Assembly: GCF_014705655.1 (NCBI RefSeq)
Contig: NZ_JACXIY010000009.1
Span: 1-64,000 of the forward strand
DNA from: Paenibacillus arenilitoris
GTDB taxonomy: Bacteria; Bacillota; Bacilli; Paenibacillales; Paenibacillaceae
Direction: 5' to 3'
DNA: 64,000 nt
Under the pieces are notes generated by a model that saw only the letters and a list, made by a program, of their open reading frames with translations, was not told where the DNA came from and ran no database searches. Below are positions 1-6,866 of this stretch, in pieces. The position numbers and the translations under genes were made by a program. The first letter of the stretch is position 1. Every line of letters starts with the position of its first letter.

Positions 1-906
1 TCGGGGAGCGCTGAGCAGGCGAGGAACGGCGCAGAGAGCGCAAGGGAGGCGACGCTTGCGGGCGGAGCGGAACAAGGCGGTGCGCCGGAGACGGACGGCG
101 GAGCGGGCGGTGAGCCGGGGAGCGCTGAGGAGGCGTGGAACGGCGCAGAGAGCGCAAGGGAGGCGACGCTTGCGGGCGGAGCGGAACAAGGCGGTGCGCC
201 GGAGCAGGGCGGAGGAGCGGGCGGCGAGCCGGGGAGCGCTGAGGAGGCGAGAAACGGCGCAGAGAGCGCAAGGGAGGCGATGCTTGCAGGCGGAGCGGAA
301 CAAGGCGGTGCGACGCGCGTGAGCCTGCGCGGCGAGGAAGAGCCGCCGACGGTGGTCGACGTCGGCACAGGCAGCGGCGCCATCGCCGTGACGCTTGCGG
401 TGCAGCGTCCCCGCTGGCGTGTACGCGCGTCCGACCTATCGCCGGACGCGCTGGCTGTCGCCCGCACGAACGCGGCCCGCCATGAGGCGGCGGGCCGAAT
501 GGCGTTCGTGCAGGGCGACCTGCTCGCGCCCTTCCTGGCGGGGCGCGAACCCGGGGGCAGCTCCGCTGCCCCGCGCGTCGGCGAAGCGATCGACGTGCTC
601 GTGTCCAATCCGCCGTACATTCCCGCGGCGGATTTGCAAGGCTTGCAGCGCGAGGTGCGCGACTATGAGCCGCGGCTCGCGCTGGATGGAGGGGCGGACG
701 GGCTGGAGCCGTACCGCCGCATGCTGGAGCAGCTTCCGCTGTTGGCGAAGCTGCCGCGTATCGTCGCGTTCGAGCTCGGCATCGGCCAGCCCCGCATCGT
801 GGCCGATATGCTGCGCGGCATTGGCGCGTGGGACGAGATACGCATCATCGACGATTATGCGGGCATCGAGCGCCACGTGATCGCGGTCCAAACGCAGCCT
901 CGCTAG
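1..906 (+). CDS. prmC: Peptide chain release factor N5-glutamine methyltransferase, 5'-truncated by the window
   Basis: PrmC (HemK) uses SAM to methylate the glutamine of the GGQ motif of release factors RF1/RF2. Frame 1 is open from the window edge; the N-terminal helical domain lies outside. Motif I (VVDVGTGSGAIAV) starts near base 352 and the substrate-binding NPPY motif (SNPPYIP) near base 604, both intact, followed by the usual C-terminal end. Between the unseen N-domain and motif I the reading frame runs through a 38-residue tandem repeat rich in Gly, Ala and Glu, where the family normally has a short linker. A further small Gly/Ser/Ala insertion precedes the NPPY strand. In B. subtilis prmC also lies upstream of spoIIR. 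Identity is secure; whether the inflated linker is tolerated is inferred from the intact downstream motifs. Confidence 0.93.
   Translation, partial: SGSAEQARNGAESAREATLAGGAEQGGAPETDGGAGGEPGSAEEAWNGAESAREATLAGGAEQGGAPEQGGGAGGEPGSAEEARNGAESAREAMLAGGAEQGGATRVSLRGEEEPPTVVDVGTGSGAIAVTLAVQRPRWRVRASDLSPDALAVARTNAARHEAAGRMAFVQGDLLAPFLAGREPGGSSAAPRVGEAIDVLVSNPPYIPAADLQGLQREVRDYEPRLALDGGADGLEPYRRMLEQLPLLAKLPRIVAFELGIGQPRIVADMLRGIGAWDEIRIIDDYAGIERHVIAVQTQPR
7..312 (+). repeat. 114-bp in-frame tandem repeat inside prmC (about 2.7 copies)
   Basis: The phrase AGCGCTGAG recurs at 7, 121 and 235, exactly 114 bp (38 codons) apart. Copies 1 and 2 are almost identical over the full unit; the third is truncated near 312 where normal PrmC sequence begins. 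The unit encodes a hydrophilic Gly/Ala/Glu/Arg segment. The left boundary may extend beyond the window. Confidence 0.95.
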
Positions 907-940
907 CGGAAGCGCAGCGACTCGCCGCGTAAATAACGGT

Positions 941-980
941 AAAAAAAGGCGCTATCCTGCGCAAGCAGGACATCGCCTTT
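941..980. terminator. Bidirectional intrinsic terminator after prmC
   Basis: A 13-bp stem with one mismatch (GGCGCTATCCTGC at 948-960 against its complement at 965-977) closes a GCAA loop. A run of seven A on the left serves as a T tract for the minus strand and a shorter T run follows on the plus strand. It ends prmC transcription and could also stop minus-strand transcripts coming from the sigma-factor block. Confidence 0.75.
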
Positions 981-1000
981 CAAAATAAAGGAATGAATTG

Positions 1001-1469
1001 GCGTTATTCGGCTCTTTCCCGGCGCTTTGAGGCCGCGGGAGGGCGAATAACGCCTTTTTGTTCCGCTATTTGGCCGAAAAGGGCCAACATTTACGAAATA
1101 GCGCCCCAAATTACCGCTATTCGGTTCTTTTCCGGCGCATAGAAGCCGCAGGAGGGCGAATAACGCCTTTTTGTTCCGCTATTTGGCCGAAAAGGTCCAA
1201 CATTTACGAAATAGCGCCCCAAATTACCGTTATTCGGCTCTTTCCCGGCGCTTTGAGGCCGCGGGAGGGCGAATAACGCCTTTTTGTTCCGCTATTTGGC
1301 CGAAAAGGGCCAACATTTACGAAATAGCGCCCCAAATTACCGCTATTCGGCTCTTTTCCGGCGCATAGAAGCCGCAGGAGGGCGAATAACGCCTTGTTGT
1401 TCCGCTATTTGGCAGAAAAGGTCCGACATTTGCGAAATAGCACCCCAAATTACCGCTATTTCCACTCCG
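1001..1469. repeat. Intergenic 113-bp tandem repeat array with two hairpins per unit, alternating A-B-A-B
   Basis: The phrase GGGCGAATAACG recurs at 1041, 1154, 1267 and 1380, each 113 bp apart, and the flanking unit repeats from about 1001 to 1469. Units 1 and 3 share one version (GCTTTGAGGCCGCGGG) and units 2 and 4 another (GCATAGAAGCCGCAGG), so the array is a duplicated 226-bp dimer. Each unit has two dyads: CGTTATTCG...CGAATAACG and CGCTATTT...AAATAGCG. Because 113 is not a multiple of three, the open frames across it shift between copies, so it is not coding. The rest of the prmC to 1591 gap shows nothing else. Confidence 0.95.
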
Positions 1470-1591
1470 CGTGGCAGATCCGCAACAGTGAGCGCGAGAA
1501 AGGGCTCCCGTCCGCGGTCGAAACCGGCCGATACCGCCATGGGCACCAGCTACGGCGGGGCCGGGCCATCTCCGCCAGGCCGACGCCCGTC

Positions 1592-2029
1592 TTATTCCGG
1601 CATCATGTTCGTGCTGATCGCGATGCGGTTCCAGGCGTTGATCACGACGATGGACATTATGATCTCGCCGATCTGCTTCGAGTCGAAGTAACGGGCCGCT
1701 TCCTCGTAGAGGGCATCCGGCACATGCTCCTTCGTGATGACGGTGACGGCTTCCGTAAGCGCGAGGGCGGAGCGTTCCTCCGGCGTGAAATAAGGAGTCT
1801 CCCGCCATGCGTTCAGCGCGTAGATGCGCTGCTCGGTTTCGCCGAGGCTTCGGGCTTCCTTCGTATGCATGTTGATGCAGAAGGCGCAGCCGTTCACTTG
1901 CGAGGCGCGGATTTTGATCAATTCTTTAAGCCCCGCGCTAAGGCTCGTTCCGTTCACGTATTTCTGAAGACCGAACATCGCCTCATAGGCTCCAGGGAGT
2001 TCTTTGTTTATATTCGTTCTCTGTTGCAT
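1592..2029 (-). CDS. Carboxymuconolactone decarboxylase (AhpD-like) family protein, ECF41 partner
   Basis: A 145-residue AhpD-fold protein. It carries the family's redox motif C48-A-F-C51 followed by H55 (CAFCINMH), as in alkylhydroperoxidase AhpD-like proteins that reduce peroxides through a CxxC pair. The C-terminal stretch GEIIMSIVVINAWNR is also typical. The start ATG is preceded by AGGAG seven bases upstream. It lies downstream of, and on the same strand as, an ECF41-type sigma gene, with a 97-bp gap holding a match to the ECF41 promoter consensus. Genes of this kind (decarboxylase, oxidoreductase or epimerase) are the usual ECF41 neighbours. The physiological substrate is unknown. Confidence 0.88.
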   Translation of the reverse strand: MQQRTNINKELPGAYEAMFGLQKYVNGTSLSAGLKELIKIRASQVNGCAFCINMHTKEARSLGETEQRIYALNAWRETPYFTPEERSALALTEAVTVITKEHVPDALYEEAARYFDSKQIGEIIMSIVVINAWNRIAISTNMMPE

Positions 2030-2089
2030 GGCGTTTCATCTCCTATTTCATTGGTTTAGCAAAGACGCTTAACGGCTCTGTACCTCTAA

Positions 2090-2116
2090 GACAAAACAGG
2101 TCCGCGAATTGTGACA
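2090..2116 (-). promoter_or_regulatory. Putative ECF41-type sigma-dependent promoter
   Basis: On the minus strand the sequence reads TGTCACA (complement of 2110-2116), 16 bases, then TGTC (complement of 2090-2093). The reported ECF41 consensus is TGTCACA-N16-CGTC, so the -35 matches fully, the spacing matches exactly and the -10 differs at one base. It sits about 60 bp upstream of the decarboxylase ATG and downstream of the sigma gene, as expected for the single-target regulon of this sigma group. Confidence 0.78.
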
Positions 2117-2126
2117 TCCGCGACGA

Positions 2127-3014
2127 TTAATTTTTGATCCCTTTTAAAACGGTCTCCAGCTTATCGGGATTGGACACGACGAAAATCCGCTCCGCCTTTC
2201 TTTGCCGCTCGTCCCACTGAAAGCACAGAATGCTCGAAGGCCGTCCGTGGCTGTAGAGAATGAAGCCGGGCTGGCCGTTGACGTCGACGAGCTGCTCTCC
2301 GTCCCCGAAGAAGCCTTTCGCCAAGGTGCCTTTCAACAAAGCAAGGATGCGCTCCTTGCCGTATATCGGGAAGACGGCCGTGCGAACCTTGCCGCCGCCG
2401 TCGGCGAGCAGGACGGCCTCTTCGGCCAGCAGCTCGACCAGCGCCCCGAAGTCTCCGCTTCGAGCCGCCGCGATGAACGTCGCGACGAGCGGCTCGGTGC
2501 TGCCGGACGGAGCGGGAGCCGCGGCAAGCGGGTTCAGCTTGCTCTTCGCGCGGCTGAATATTTTGCGGCAGTTCGCTTCCGACTTCCGCAGACATTCGGC
2601 GATTTCCGAATACTCGTACTGCAGCGATTCGCGAAGGATGAAGACGGCCCGTTCCGTCGCCGTCAGCTGCTCCAGCATGACGAGCAGCCCGTAGGATACG
2701 CTCTCGTCGCGGTCGTAAAGCTCGGCCGGATCCATGGTCTCTCCCGCCTGCCTGACATCCGGCTCCGGCAGCCACGTGCCGGGATAGACCTCCCTTCGCT
2801 TGCGGGCCGATTGCAGCACATTGAGACACCGGTTCGTCAGCATGCGGATTAAATAAGCTTTCTCGTTCTCGATCGGACCCGATTGCAAGCGGAAGTAATC
2901 CGCGTACACGTCCTGCACCGCGTCCTCGGCTTCGCTGAAGGAGCCGAGCATCCGGTAGGCAATCGACTGCAGCAGCGGTTTATAGGTATCGTAGGCTTGT
3001 TGGATTTCCATCAT
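2127..3014 (-). CDS. sigJ: ECF41-family RNA polymerase sigma factor with fused SnoaL-like C-terminal regulatory domain
   Basis: A 295-residue sigma-70 family protein. Residues about 8-75 form region 2 (AYRMLGSFSEAEDAVQDV), residues 110-165 region 4, and residues 175-290 a SnoaL-like domain. Three hallmarks of group ECF41 are visible: WLPEP in the sigma2-sigma4 linker (81-85), DGGGK (205-209) and NPDKL near the C-terminus (282-286). In this group the C-terminal domain replaces an anti-sigma factor and modulates activity. A vegetative-type -10 lies upstream and a decarboxylase gene with a cognate promoter follows. The inducing signal is not known. The symbol sigJ is used by analogy with mycobacterial SigJ. 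Confidence 0.92.
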   Translation of the reverse strand: MMEIQQAYDTYKPLLQSIAYRMLGSFSEAEDAVQDVYADYFRLQSGPIENEKAYLIRMLTNRCLNVLQSARKRREVYPGTWLPEPDVRQAGETMDPAELYDRDESVSYGLLVMLEQLTATERAVFILRESLQYEYSEIAECLRKSEANCRKIFSRAKSKLNPLAAAPAPSGSTEPLVATFIAAARSGDFGALVELLAEEAVLLADGGGKVRTAVFPIYGKERILALLKGTLAKGFFGDGEQLVDVNGQPGFILYSHGRPSSILCFQWDERQRKAERIFVVSNPDKLETVLKGIKN

Positions 3015-3043
3015 GCATCCGCCTTTAAATTTTTGTTTCTGTG

Positions 3044-3072
3044 ATTATACCTCTTTTGCCATCCGCGCGAAA
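3044..3072 (-). promoter_or_regulatory. Probable sigma-A promoter of the ECF41 sigma gene
   Basis: Minus strand: a perfect -10 TATAAT (complement of 3044-3049), a 17-bp spacer and a weak -35 TTTCGC (complement of 3067-3072). The -10 lies about 30 bp before the ATG, with the ribosome site AAAGGCGG between. No ECF41 consensus was seen here, so autoregulation by the sigma factor is not supported. Confidence 0.5.
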
Positions 3073-3135
3073 CGTGCGAGCTGGAAATCGTTAGGCAACT
3101 GTTTGACAATATTCGGAATATCGATTAAGCTGATT

Positions 3136-3169
3136 ATTGGAAAACGATGAAAACAATTTGTTTTCCAAT
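3136..3169. promoter_or_regulatory. Inverted repeat, putative TetR operator
   Basis: ATTGGAAAAC at 3136-3145 is the exact reverse complement of GTTTTCCAAT at 3160-3169, with a 14-bp spacer. It lies 36 bp upstream of the TetR start in the divergent intergenic region and downstream of a TTGACA at 3103-3108. This is the usual place for an autoregulatory TetR-family operator. Assignment is by position only. Confidence 0.55.
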
Positions 3170-3205
3170 ATATGATTTATGCATTCCGGAAGAAGGTGAA
3201 CCCTC

Positions 3206-3802
3206 TTGAAAGACAGAATCGCCGAAGCGGTTGTTCAAGAAATTTTGCAGCGCGGGCTTCGTTTCAGCATAAGGGATGTGGCCGGCGCGCTGGGCGTCAG
3301 CACGAAGACGATCTACCAGCATTTCGAATCGAAGGAGCAGATCGTCGCGTATCTGGTCGAGCAGGCGGTCAACGAAATGCGTGAGTGCGAGCGGGACATT
3401 ATGGCCGATCCCGAATTGTCCACGAAGCAAAAGCTGTTCGAGGTGCTGGTTACGATTCCGAAGGGCTATGCGTTCGGCGATTTGCGGTCGCTTCTCGAGC
3501 TGAAGCAAATGTTCCCGCGACAGTGGGCCGTCATGGACGAATATCTTCAGATGGGTTGGGATAATTTCCGTCTGCTCGTCGAACGGGGGCGGGAGGAAGA
3601 GGTGCTGCGCCCGTTCGATCCGGAGGTGTTCATCGGCATGTACGTAGGCGCGCTCAACCACTTCATGGACGCCCGCTCCGCCGTAGGTCGCAGGAAGCCG
3701 CTCGACCGGGTGCTTAGGGAAATGGTCGGCCTGCTGCTGCAGGGCGTCTATACGGACCGGGACGGCGGTCCCGCCGCAAGCGAAGAGGGGGAAACGAAAT
3801 GA
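3206..3802 (+). CDS. TetR/AcrR family transcriptional regulator
   Basis: A 198-residue protein with an N-terminal helix-turn-helix at about residues 20-55 (IRDVAGALGVSTKTIYQHF) and an all-helical C-terminal ligand domain. The TTG start at 3206 is chosen because AGAAGGTGA lies just upstream and the family's N-terminal helix begins right there. Its stop overlaps the start of the SMR efflux gene by 4 bases (ATGA), so the two are co-transcribed and coupled in translation. It probably represses its own operon through the 34-bp inverted repeat upstream. The ligand is unknown but is probably a lipophilic cation or related toxic compound, given the partner. Confidence 0.9.
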   Translation: MKDRIAEAVVQEILQRGLRFSIRDVAGALGVSTKTIYQHFESKEQIVAYLVEQAVNEMRECERDIMADPELSTKQKLFEVLVTIPKGYAFGDLRSLLELKQMFPRQWAVMDEYLQMGWDNFRLLVERGREEEVLRPFDPEVFIGMYVGALNHFMDARSAVGRRKPLDRVLREMVGLLLQGVYTDRDGGPAASEEGETK

Positions 3803-4125
3803 AAGCTTATTTGTTTTTGGCGCTGGCCATCGTGACCGAAATCGTCGGAACCTCGATGCTGAAGTCTTCCGACAGCTTTACGAAGCTGTACCCGTCCATT
3901 GCGACGGTCGTCTGCTTCGCCGCGGCGTTTTACTCGCTCTCCTTGTCGCTTCAGCAAATTCCGCTCGGCACGGCCTACGCTATTTGGTCGGGCGTCGGCA
4001 CGGCGCTGACGGCCGTGGTCGGGATCGTCGTTTGGAAGGAAACGGCGAATTTGACGACCGCGTTGGGCATTGTTCTGATCATCGCCGGCGTCGTGATTCT
4101 TAATCTTAAGGGCGGAGCGCACTGA
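3799..4125 (+). CDS. Small multidrug resistance (SMR) family efflux protein
   Basis: A 108-residue, four-helix membrane protein of the EmrE/QacC/YkkCD/Gdx family. These proteins work as dimers and exchange protons for cationic drugs or guanidinium. The essential membrane glutamate is present at position 14 in helix 1 (LAIVTEIVGTSMLKSS), and the loop GTAYAIWSGVGTALTA of helix 3 is typical. A single SMR gene suggests a homodimer. It is translationally coupled to the TetR gene upstream. Drug exporter and guanidinium exporter subtypes cannot be separated with certainty from sequence reading alone. Confidence 0.92.
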   Translation: MKAYLFLALAIVTEIVGTSMLKSSDSFTKLYPSIATVVCFAAAFYSLSLSLQQIPLGTAYAIWSGVGTALTAVVGIVVWKETANLTTALGIVLIIAGVVILNLKGGAH

Positions 4126-4160
4126 CCGATTGCCGCAGGGGCAAAATAAGAGATTGCTAG

Positions 4161-4189
4161 GTTTATATAAACGCGATGGCGGACATACT
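4161..4189 (+). promoter_or_regulatory. Putative sigma-F promoter of spoIIR
   Basis: GTTTA at 4161-4165, a 15-bp spacer and GGACATACT at 4181-4189 agree with the sigma-F consensus (GywTA, about 15 bp, GgnrAnAnT), with one deviation. spoIIR is a known early forespore sigma-F gene, and the site lies 66 bp before the chosen ATG. No sigma-A-like alternative was seen in this gap. Confidence 0.6.
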
Positions 4190-4255
4190 GACGGATAAAG
4201 ACGTTCCGGGACGCAAGCGGTCGCACCGACGGGTGCGCGAGAGGAGCTTGTGCGT

Positions 4256-5002
4256 ATGTCCAGCTATTATTCCTATAAAACTCATTCCTTATCCCAAAAG
4301 AGGTTCGGACCTTATAAATTTCCTTACCGCAAATCGTACGGTTATATCGTATTCGTTCTTATCGTGCTCATCATGAGCTGGGAAGCCCAGCAGATGGACG
4401 CCGCGGTCGCGGGCGGCCAAATTCCGCAGGAGGCGATCCGCCTCCGCATTCTCGCCAATTCCGATCGTCCCGCGGATCAAGTCGTGAAGCGGCTGGTCCG
4501 GGATGAAATCGTCAAAGCGATGAACGGCTGGGCGACGGGCCCTCAGACGATCGAGGAAGCGCGCCGGACGATCATGGCGAATATGCCGGAAATCGAACGG
4601 ATCACGGAAGCCGTGCTGAGAAGCCGGGGTTACGATTACGGCTCTTCGGCCGAGCTCGGCATCGTGCCGTTCCCGACGAAAATGTACGGAAACAAAGTTT
4701 ATCCAGCCGGCGATTATGAGGCGCTTCGCATTACGCTTGGCGCCGGCGAAGGCCAGAACTGGTGGTGCGTGCTGTTCCCGCCGCTATGCTTCATCGATGC
4801 GGCAAGCGGCGAGGCCGCGGCGGCAGATGAAGCCGCCGCGGGGACGGAGACGGCTTCGGCCGCTCCCGCGAAGGCGGGAGAGCTGCAGGCGTCCGCGGAG
4901 AAGGCGGAGGCTCCCGAAGAAGCAAGCGCGCCGGAGGTCAAGTTCTTTCTGTGGGAAATGATTAAATCGTTCGTGGAGTGGATCAAATCGTTATTTGCAT
5001 GA
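4256..5002 (+). CDS. spoIIR: Stage II sporulation protein R
   Basis: SpoIIR is made in the forespore, is exported to the intermembrane space and triggers SpoIIGA-dependent processing of pro-sigma-E in the mother cell. This 248-residue protein has an N-terminal membrane anchor at about residues 25-43 (IVFVLIVLIMSW) and the conserved block IRLRILANSD. It ends its conserved domain at QNWWCVLFPPLCFIDA. The ATG at 4256 sits nine bases after GAGGAG; a GTG at 4250 is in frame but too close. After the family domain there is an Ala/Glu-rich low-complexity segment of about 55 residues and an amphipathic tail (FLWEMIKSFVEWIKSLF). The neighbour order matches B. subtilis. A sigma-F-like promoter precedes it. 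Confidence 0.95.
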   Translation: MSSYYSYKTHSLSQKRFGPYKFPYRKSYGYIVFVLIVLIMSWEAQQMDAAVAGGQIPQEAIRLRILANSDRPADQVVKRLVRDEIVKAMNGWATGPQTIEEARRTIMANMPEIERITEAVLRSRGYDYGSSAELGIVPFPTKMYGNKVYPAGDYEALRITLGAGEGQNWWCVLFPPLCFIDAASGEAAAADEAAAGTETASAAPAKAGELQASAEKAEAPEEASAPEVKFFLWEMIKSFVEWIKSLFA

Positions 5003-5009
5003 CCAGCCC

Positions 5010-5052
5010 AAGCGGCGGCGGCGTCTCGTTACCTGAGACGCCGCCGCCGCTT
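5010..5052. other. Perfect 18-bp hairpin after spoIIR, without T tract
   Basis: The arm at 5010-5027 (AAGCGGCGGCGGCGTCTC) is exactly complementary to 5035-5052 around the loop GTTACCT. It starts eight bases after the spoIIR stop. There is no U-run after either side, so it may act as an mRNA 3'-end stabiliser or a factor-dependent stop rather than a classical terminator. Confidence 0.75.
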
Positions 5053-5088
5053 GCGCTTGGGCCGGTTGCACTCGTTTGCCGGCGCATA

Positions 5089-5097
5089 TGCTATAAT
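5089..5097 (+). promoter_or_regulatory. Extended -10 promoter for tsaC
   Basis: TGCTATAAT at 5089-5097 is a perfect extended -10 (TGn plus TATAAT). The only -35-like element, TTGCAC at 5066-5071, lies at a long 20-bp spacing, so recognition probably relies on the extended element. It lies 40 bp upstream of the tsaC ATG. Confidence 0.65.
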
Positions 5098-5137
5098 AGC
5101 GGTGTATTGGTTATTTTAAATAACGAGCAAGGATTGA

Positions 5138-6208
5138 ATGATAGAGATGACGATGACTACTATTTGGCGGGTCGGGCGGCTGGAAGGCGGCCGGCTCGCC
5201 ACGGAGCTTCGGGAAGCGGCGGAGCTGCTGCGCGGCGGCGGCGTCGTCGCCTTCCCGACGGAGACGGTATACGGGCTTGGCGCCGACGCCCGGAGCACGG
5301 CGGCCGTTGGCCGGATTTTTGCCGCGAAGGGGCGGCCCGCGGACAATCCGCTGATCGTGCATATTGCCGACAGGCGGCAGCTGGACGAGCTTGCGCTGTC
5401 CCCCTCGGAGCTGGCGGAGACGCTGATGGACCGCTTCTGGCCGGGGCCGCTGACGATCGTGCTGCCCGTACGCGAAGGGGTGCTGTCGCCGCTCGTGACG
5501 GCAGGCCTTGCCACCGTCGGGGTGCGGATGCCTGATCACCGGACGGCGCTTGCGCTGCTCGCGCTGGCCGGCTGCCCGGTGGCGGCGCCTAGCGCGAACC
5601 GGTCGGGCAAGCCGAGCCCGACGCTGGCGGAGCATGTAATCGAGGACTTGGACGGCCTCATCGACGGTGTCGTTGACGACGGAGCGACCGGGGTCGGACT
5701 GGAATCGACCGTCGTCGAGCTGGCCGGCGAGCGTACGATCCGGATTTTGCGTCCCGGCGGCGTTACGCGGGAATCGCTTCAGCTCGCCGTGCCCGGCGCC
5801 GTCATCGACGCGGCTTCCTCGGAGGCGCCGGAAGAGGCGCCGCGCTCGCCTGGCATGAAATACGCCCATTATGCCCCCGAGGGCGAGCTCGAGCTCGTAC
5901 AGGGCCGGCCGGAGGCTGTCGTCCGGTATATCCGCGAGCAGGCCGGCGCCGCTCAGGCGCGCGGCGAAGCAACGGGCGTGCTGGCGTTCGAGGAGAGGCT
6001 TGGCTTATACGCCGCGGACCATGTCTATTCGCTCGGCAGCGAATCGGAGCTGGAGGCGGCGGCGCACCGGCTGTACGCGGCGCTGCGCGGCATGGACGCC
6101 GGCGGCGTTCAGCGCATATGGGCGGAGGCCTGCCCCGAGCGCGGGATCGGCGCGGCGCTCATGAACCGCATGGCCAAAGCCGCAGGCCACCGAATCGTAA
6201 CGGTATAG
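5138..6208 (+). CDS. tsaC: L-threonylcarbamoyladenylate synthase, Sua5/YwlC type
   Basis: This enzyme makes threonylcarbamoyl-AMP from threonine, bicarbonate and ATP, the first step of the t6A37 modification of ANN-decoding tRNAs. The 356 residues comprise an N-terminal YrdC domain (about 10-215: FPTETVYGLGADA, then PSANRSGKPSPT) and a C-terminal Sua5 domain (about 225-355) joined by the conserved SPGMKYAHYAPEGEL. The long Sua5 form is the rule in Bacilli. Two further ATG codons lie at 5147 and 5153; 5138 was kept because AAGGA precedes it at normal spacing. It corresponds to ywlC in the syntenic B. subtilis region. Confidence 0.95.
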   Translation: MIEMTMTTIWRVGRLEGGRLATELREAAELLRGGGVVAFPTETVYGLGADARSTAAVGRIFAAKGRPADNPLIVHIADRRQLDELALSPSELAETLMDRFWPGPLTIVLPVREGVLSPLVTAGLATVGVRMPDHRTALALLALAGCPVAAPSANRSGKPSPTLAEHVIEDLDGLIDGVVDDGATGVGLESTVVELAGERTIRILRPGGVTRESLQLAVPGAVIDAASSEAPEEAPRSPGMKYAHYAPEGELELVQGRPEAVVRYIREQAGAAQARGEATGVLAFEERLGLYAADHVYSLGSESELEAAAHRLYAALRGMDAGGVQRIWAEACPERGIGAALMNRMAKAAGHRIVTV

Positions 6209-6284
6209 AAGACAAGGCGTATGTTTGTCCTCCCGTCCGCATATGTTTGGTAGAGAAACCAAGCGGACATGGGGGAGATTGGCT

Positions 6285-6845
6285 TTGATCGACGCACCTT
6301 TGCATGCCGGGCAGCTGCTCACGCTGCTCATTATAGCGCTAGCGCTCGGGCTTGACGCCTTTTCGCTCGGACTCGGCATCGGCCTCAAAGGCATTCGGCT
6401 GCCGGACGTGCTGAAGCTTGGCGCCGTTATCGCCTTGTTCCATGTTTTGATGCCGCTTGCCGGCATGTTCGCCGGCCATTACGTAAGCGGCCTGCTCGGA
6501 GACGTGGCCTCGACCGCCGCGGGCATCCTGCTCGTGCTGCTGGGCGGGCACATGATTTACAGTTCGCTTCGCGGAGAAGCGGTGCAGTCATTCGACCACC
6601 GATCATTGTGGGGACTGCTCGTGCTGGCGATCAGCGTGAGCGTCGACTCCTTTTCTGTGGGCATTACGCTCGGGATGTTCGCGGCTAATATATGGGCGAC
6701 GATCTTGCTGTTCGGCCTGTTCGGCGGGCTGCTGTCGATAATGGGGCTGCTGCTCGGGCGCAAAGTAAGCGGCAATCTCGGCGAATACGGCGAGGCTTGC
6801 GGAGGCGCGATTTTGCTCGTATTCGGGGTATTGTTTATTTTTTGA
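6285..6845 (+). CDS. mntP: Manganese efflux pump MntP (YwlD)
   Basis: A 186-residue six-helix membrane protein made of two repeated halves, each with the acidic family motif: GLDAFSLGLGIG (D24) and SVDSFSVGITLG. MntP exports Mn2+ and protects against manganese excess. An open frame begins upstream at TTG 6225, but the ribosome site GGGGGAG at 6271-6277 points to the TTG at 6285, which gives the family's usual length and N-terminus. In other bacilli mntP can be controlled by yybP-ykoY (manganese) riboswitches; none was recognised here. It is followed 21 bp later by ywlE. Confidence 0.9.
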   Translation: MIDAPLHAGQLLTLLIIALALGLDAFSLGLGIGLKGIRLPDVLKLGAVIALFHVLMPLAGMFAGHYVSGLLGDVASTAAGILLVLLGGHMIYSSLRGEAVQSFDHRSLWGLLVLAISVSVDSFSVGITLGMFAANIWATILLFGLFGGLLSIMGLLLGRKVSGNLGEYGEACGGAILLVFGVLFIF

Positions 6846-6866
6846 GTCGGAAAGGAGCTGTCGCAA

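Noticed and set aside
1058..1691. Overlapping short frames of similar sequence (MFRYLAEK type) in the 113-bp array
   Set aside because: They are the same repeat read in shifted frames; the 113-bp period is incompatible with coding selection.
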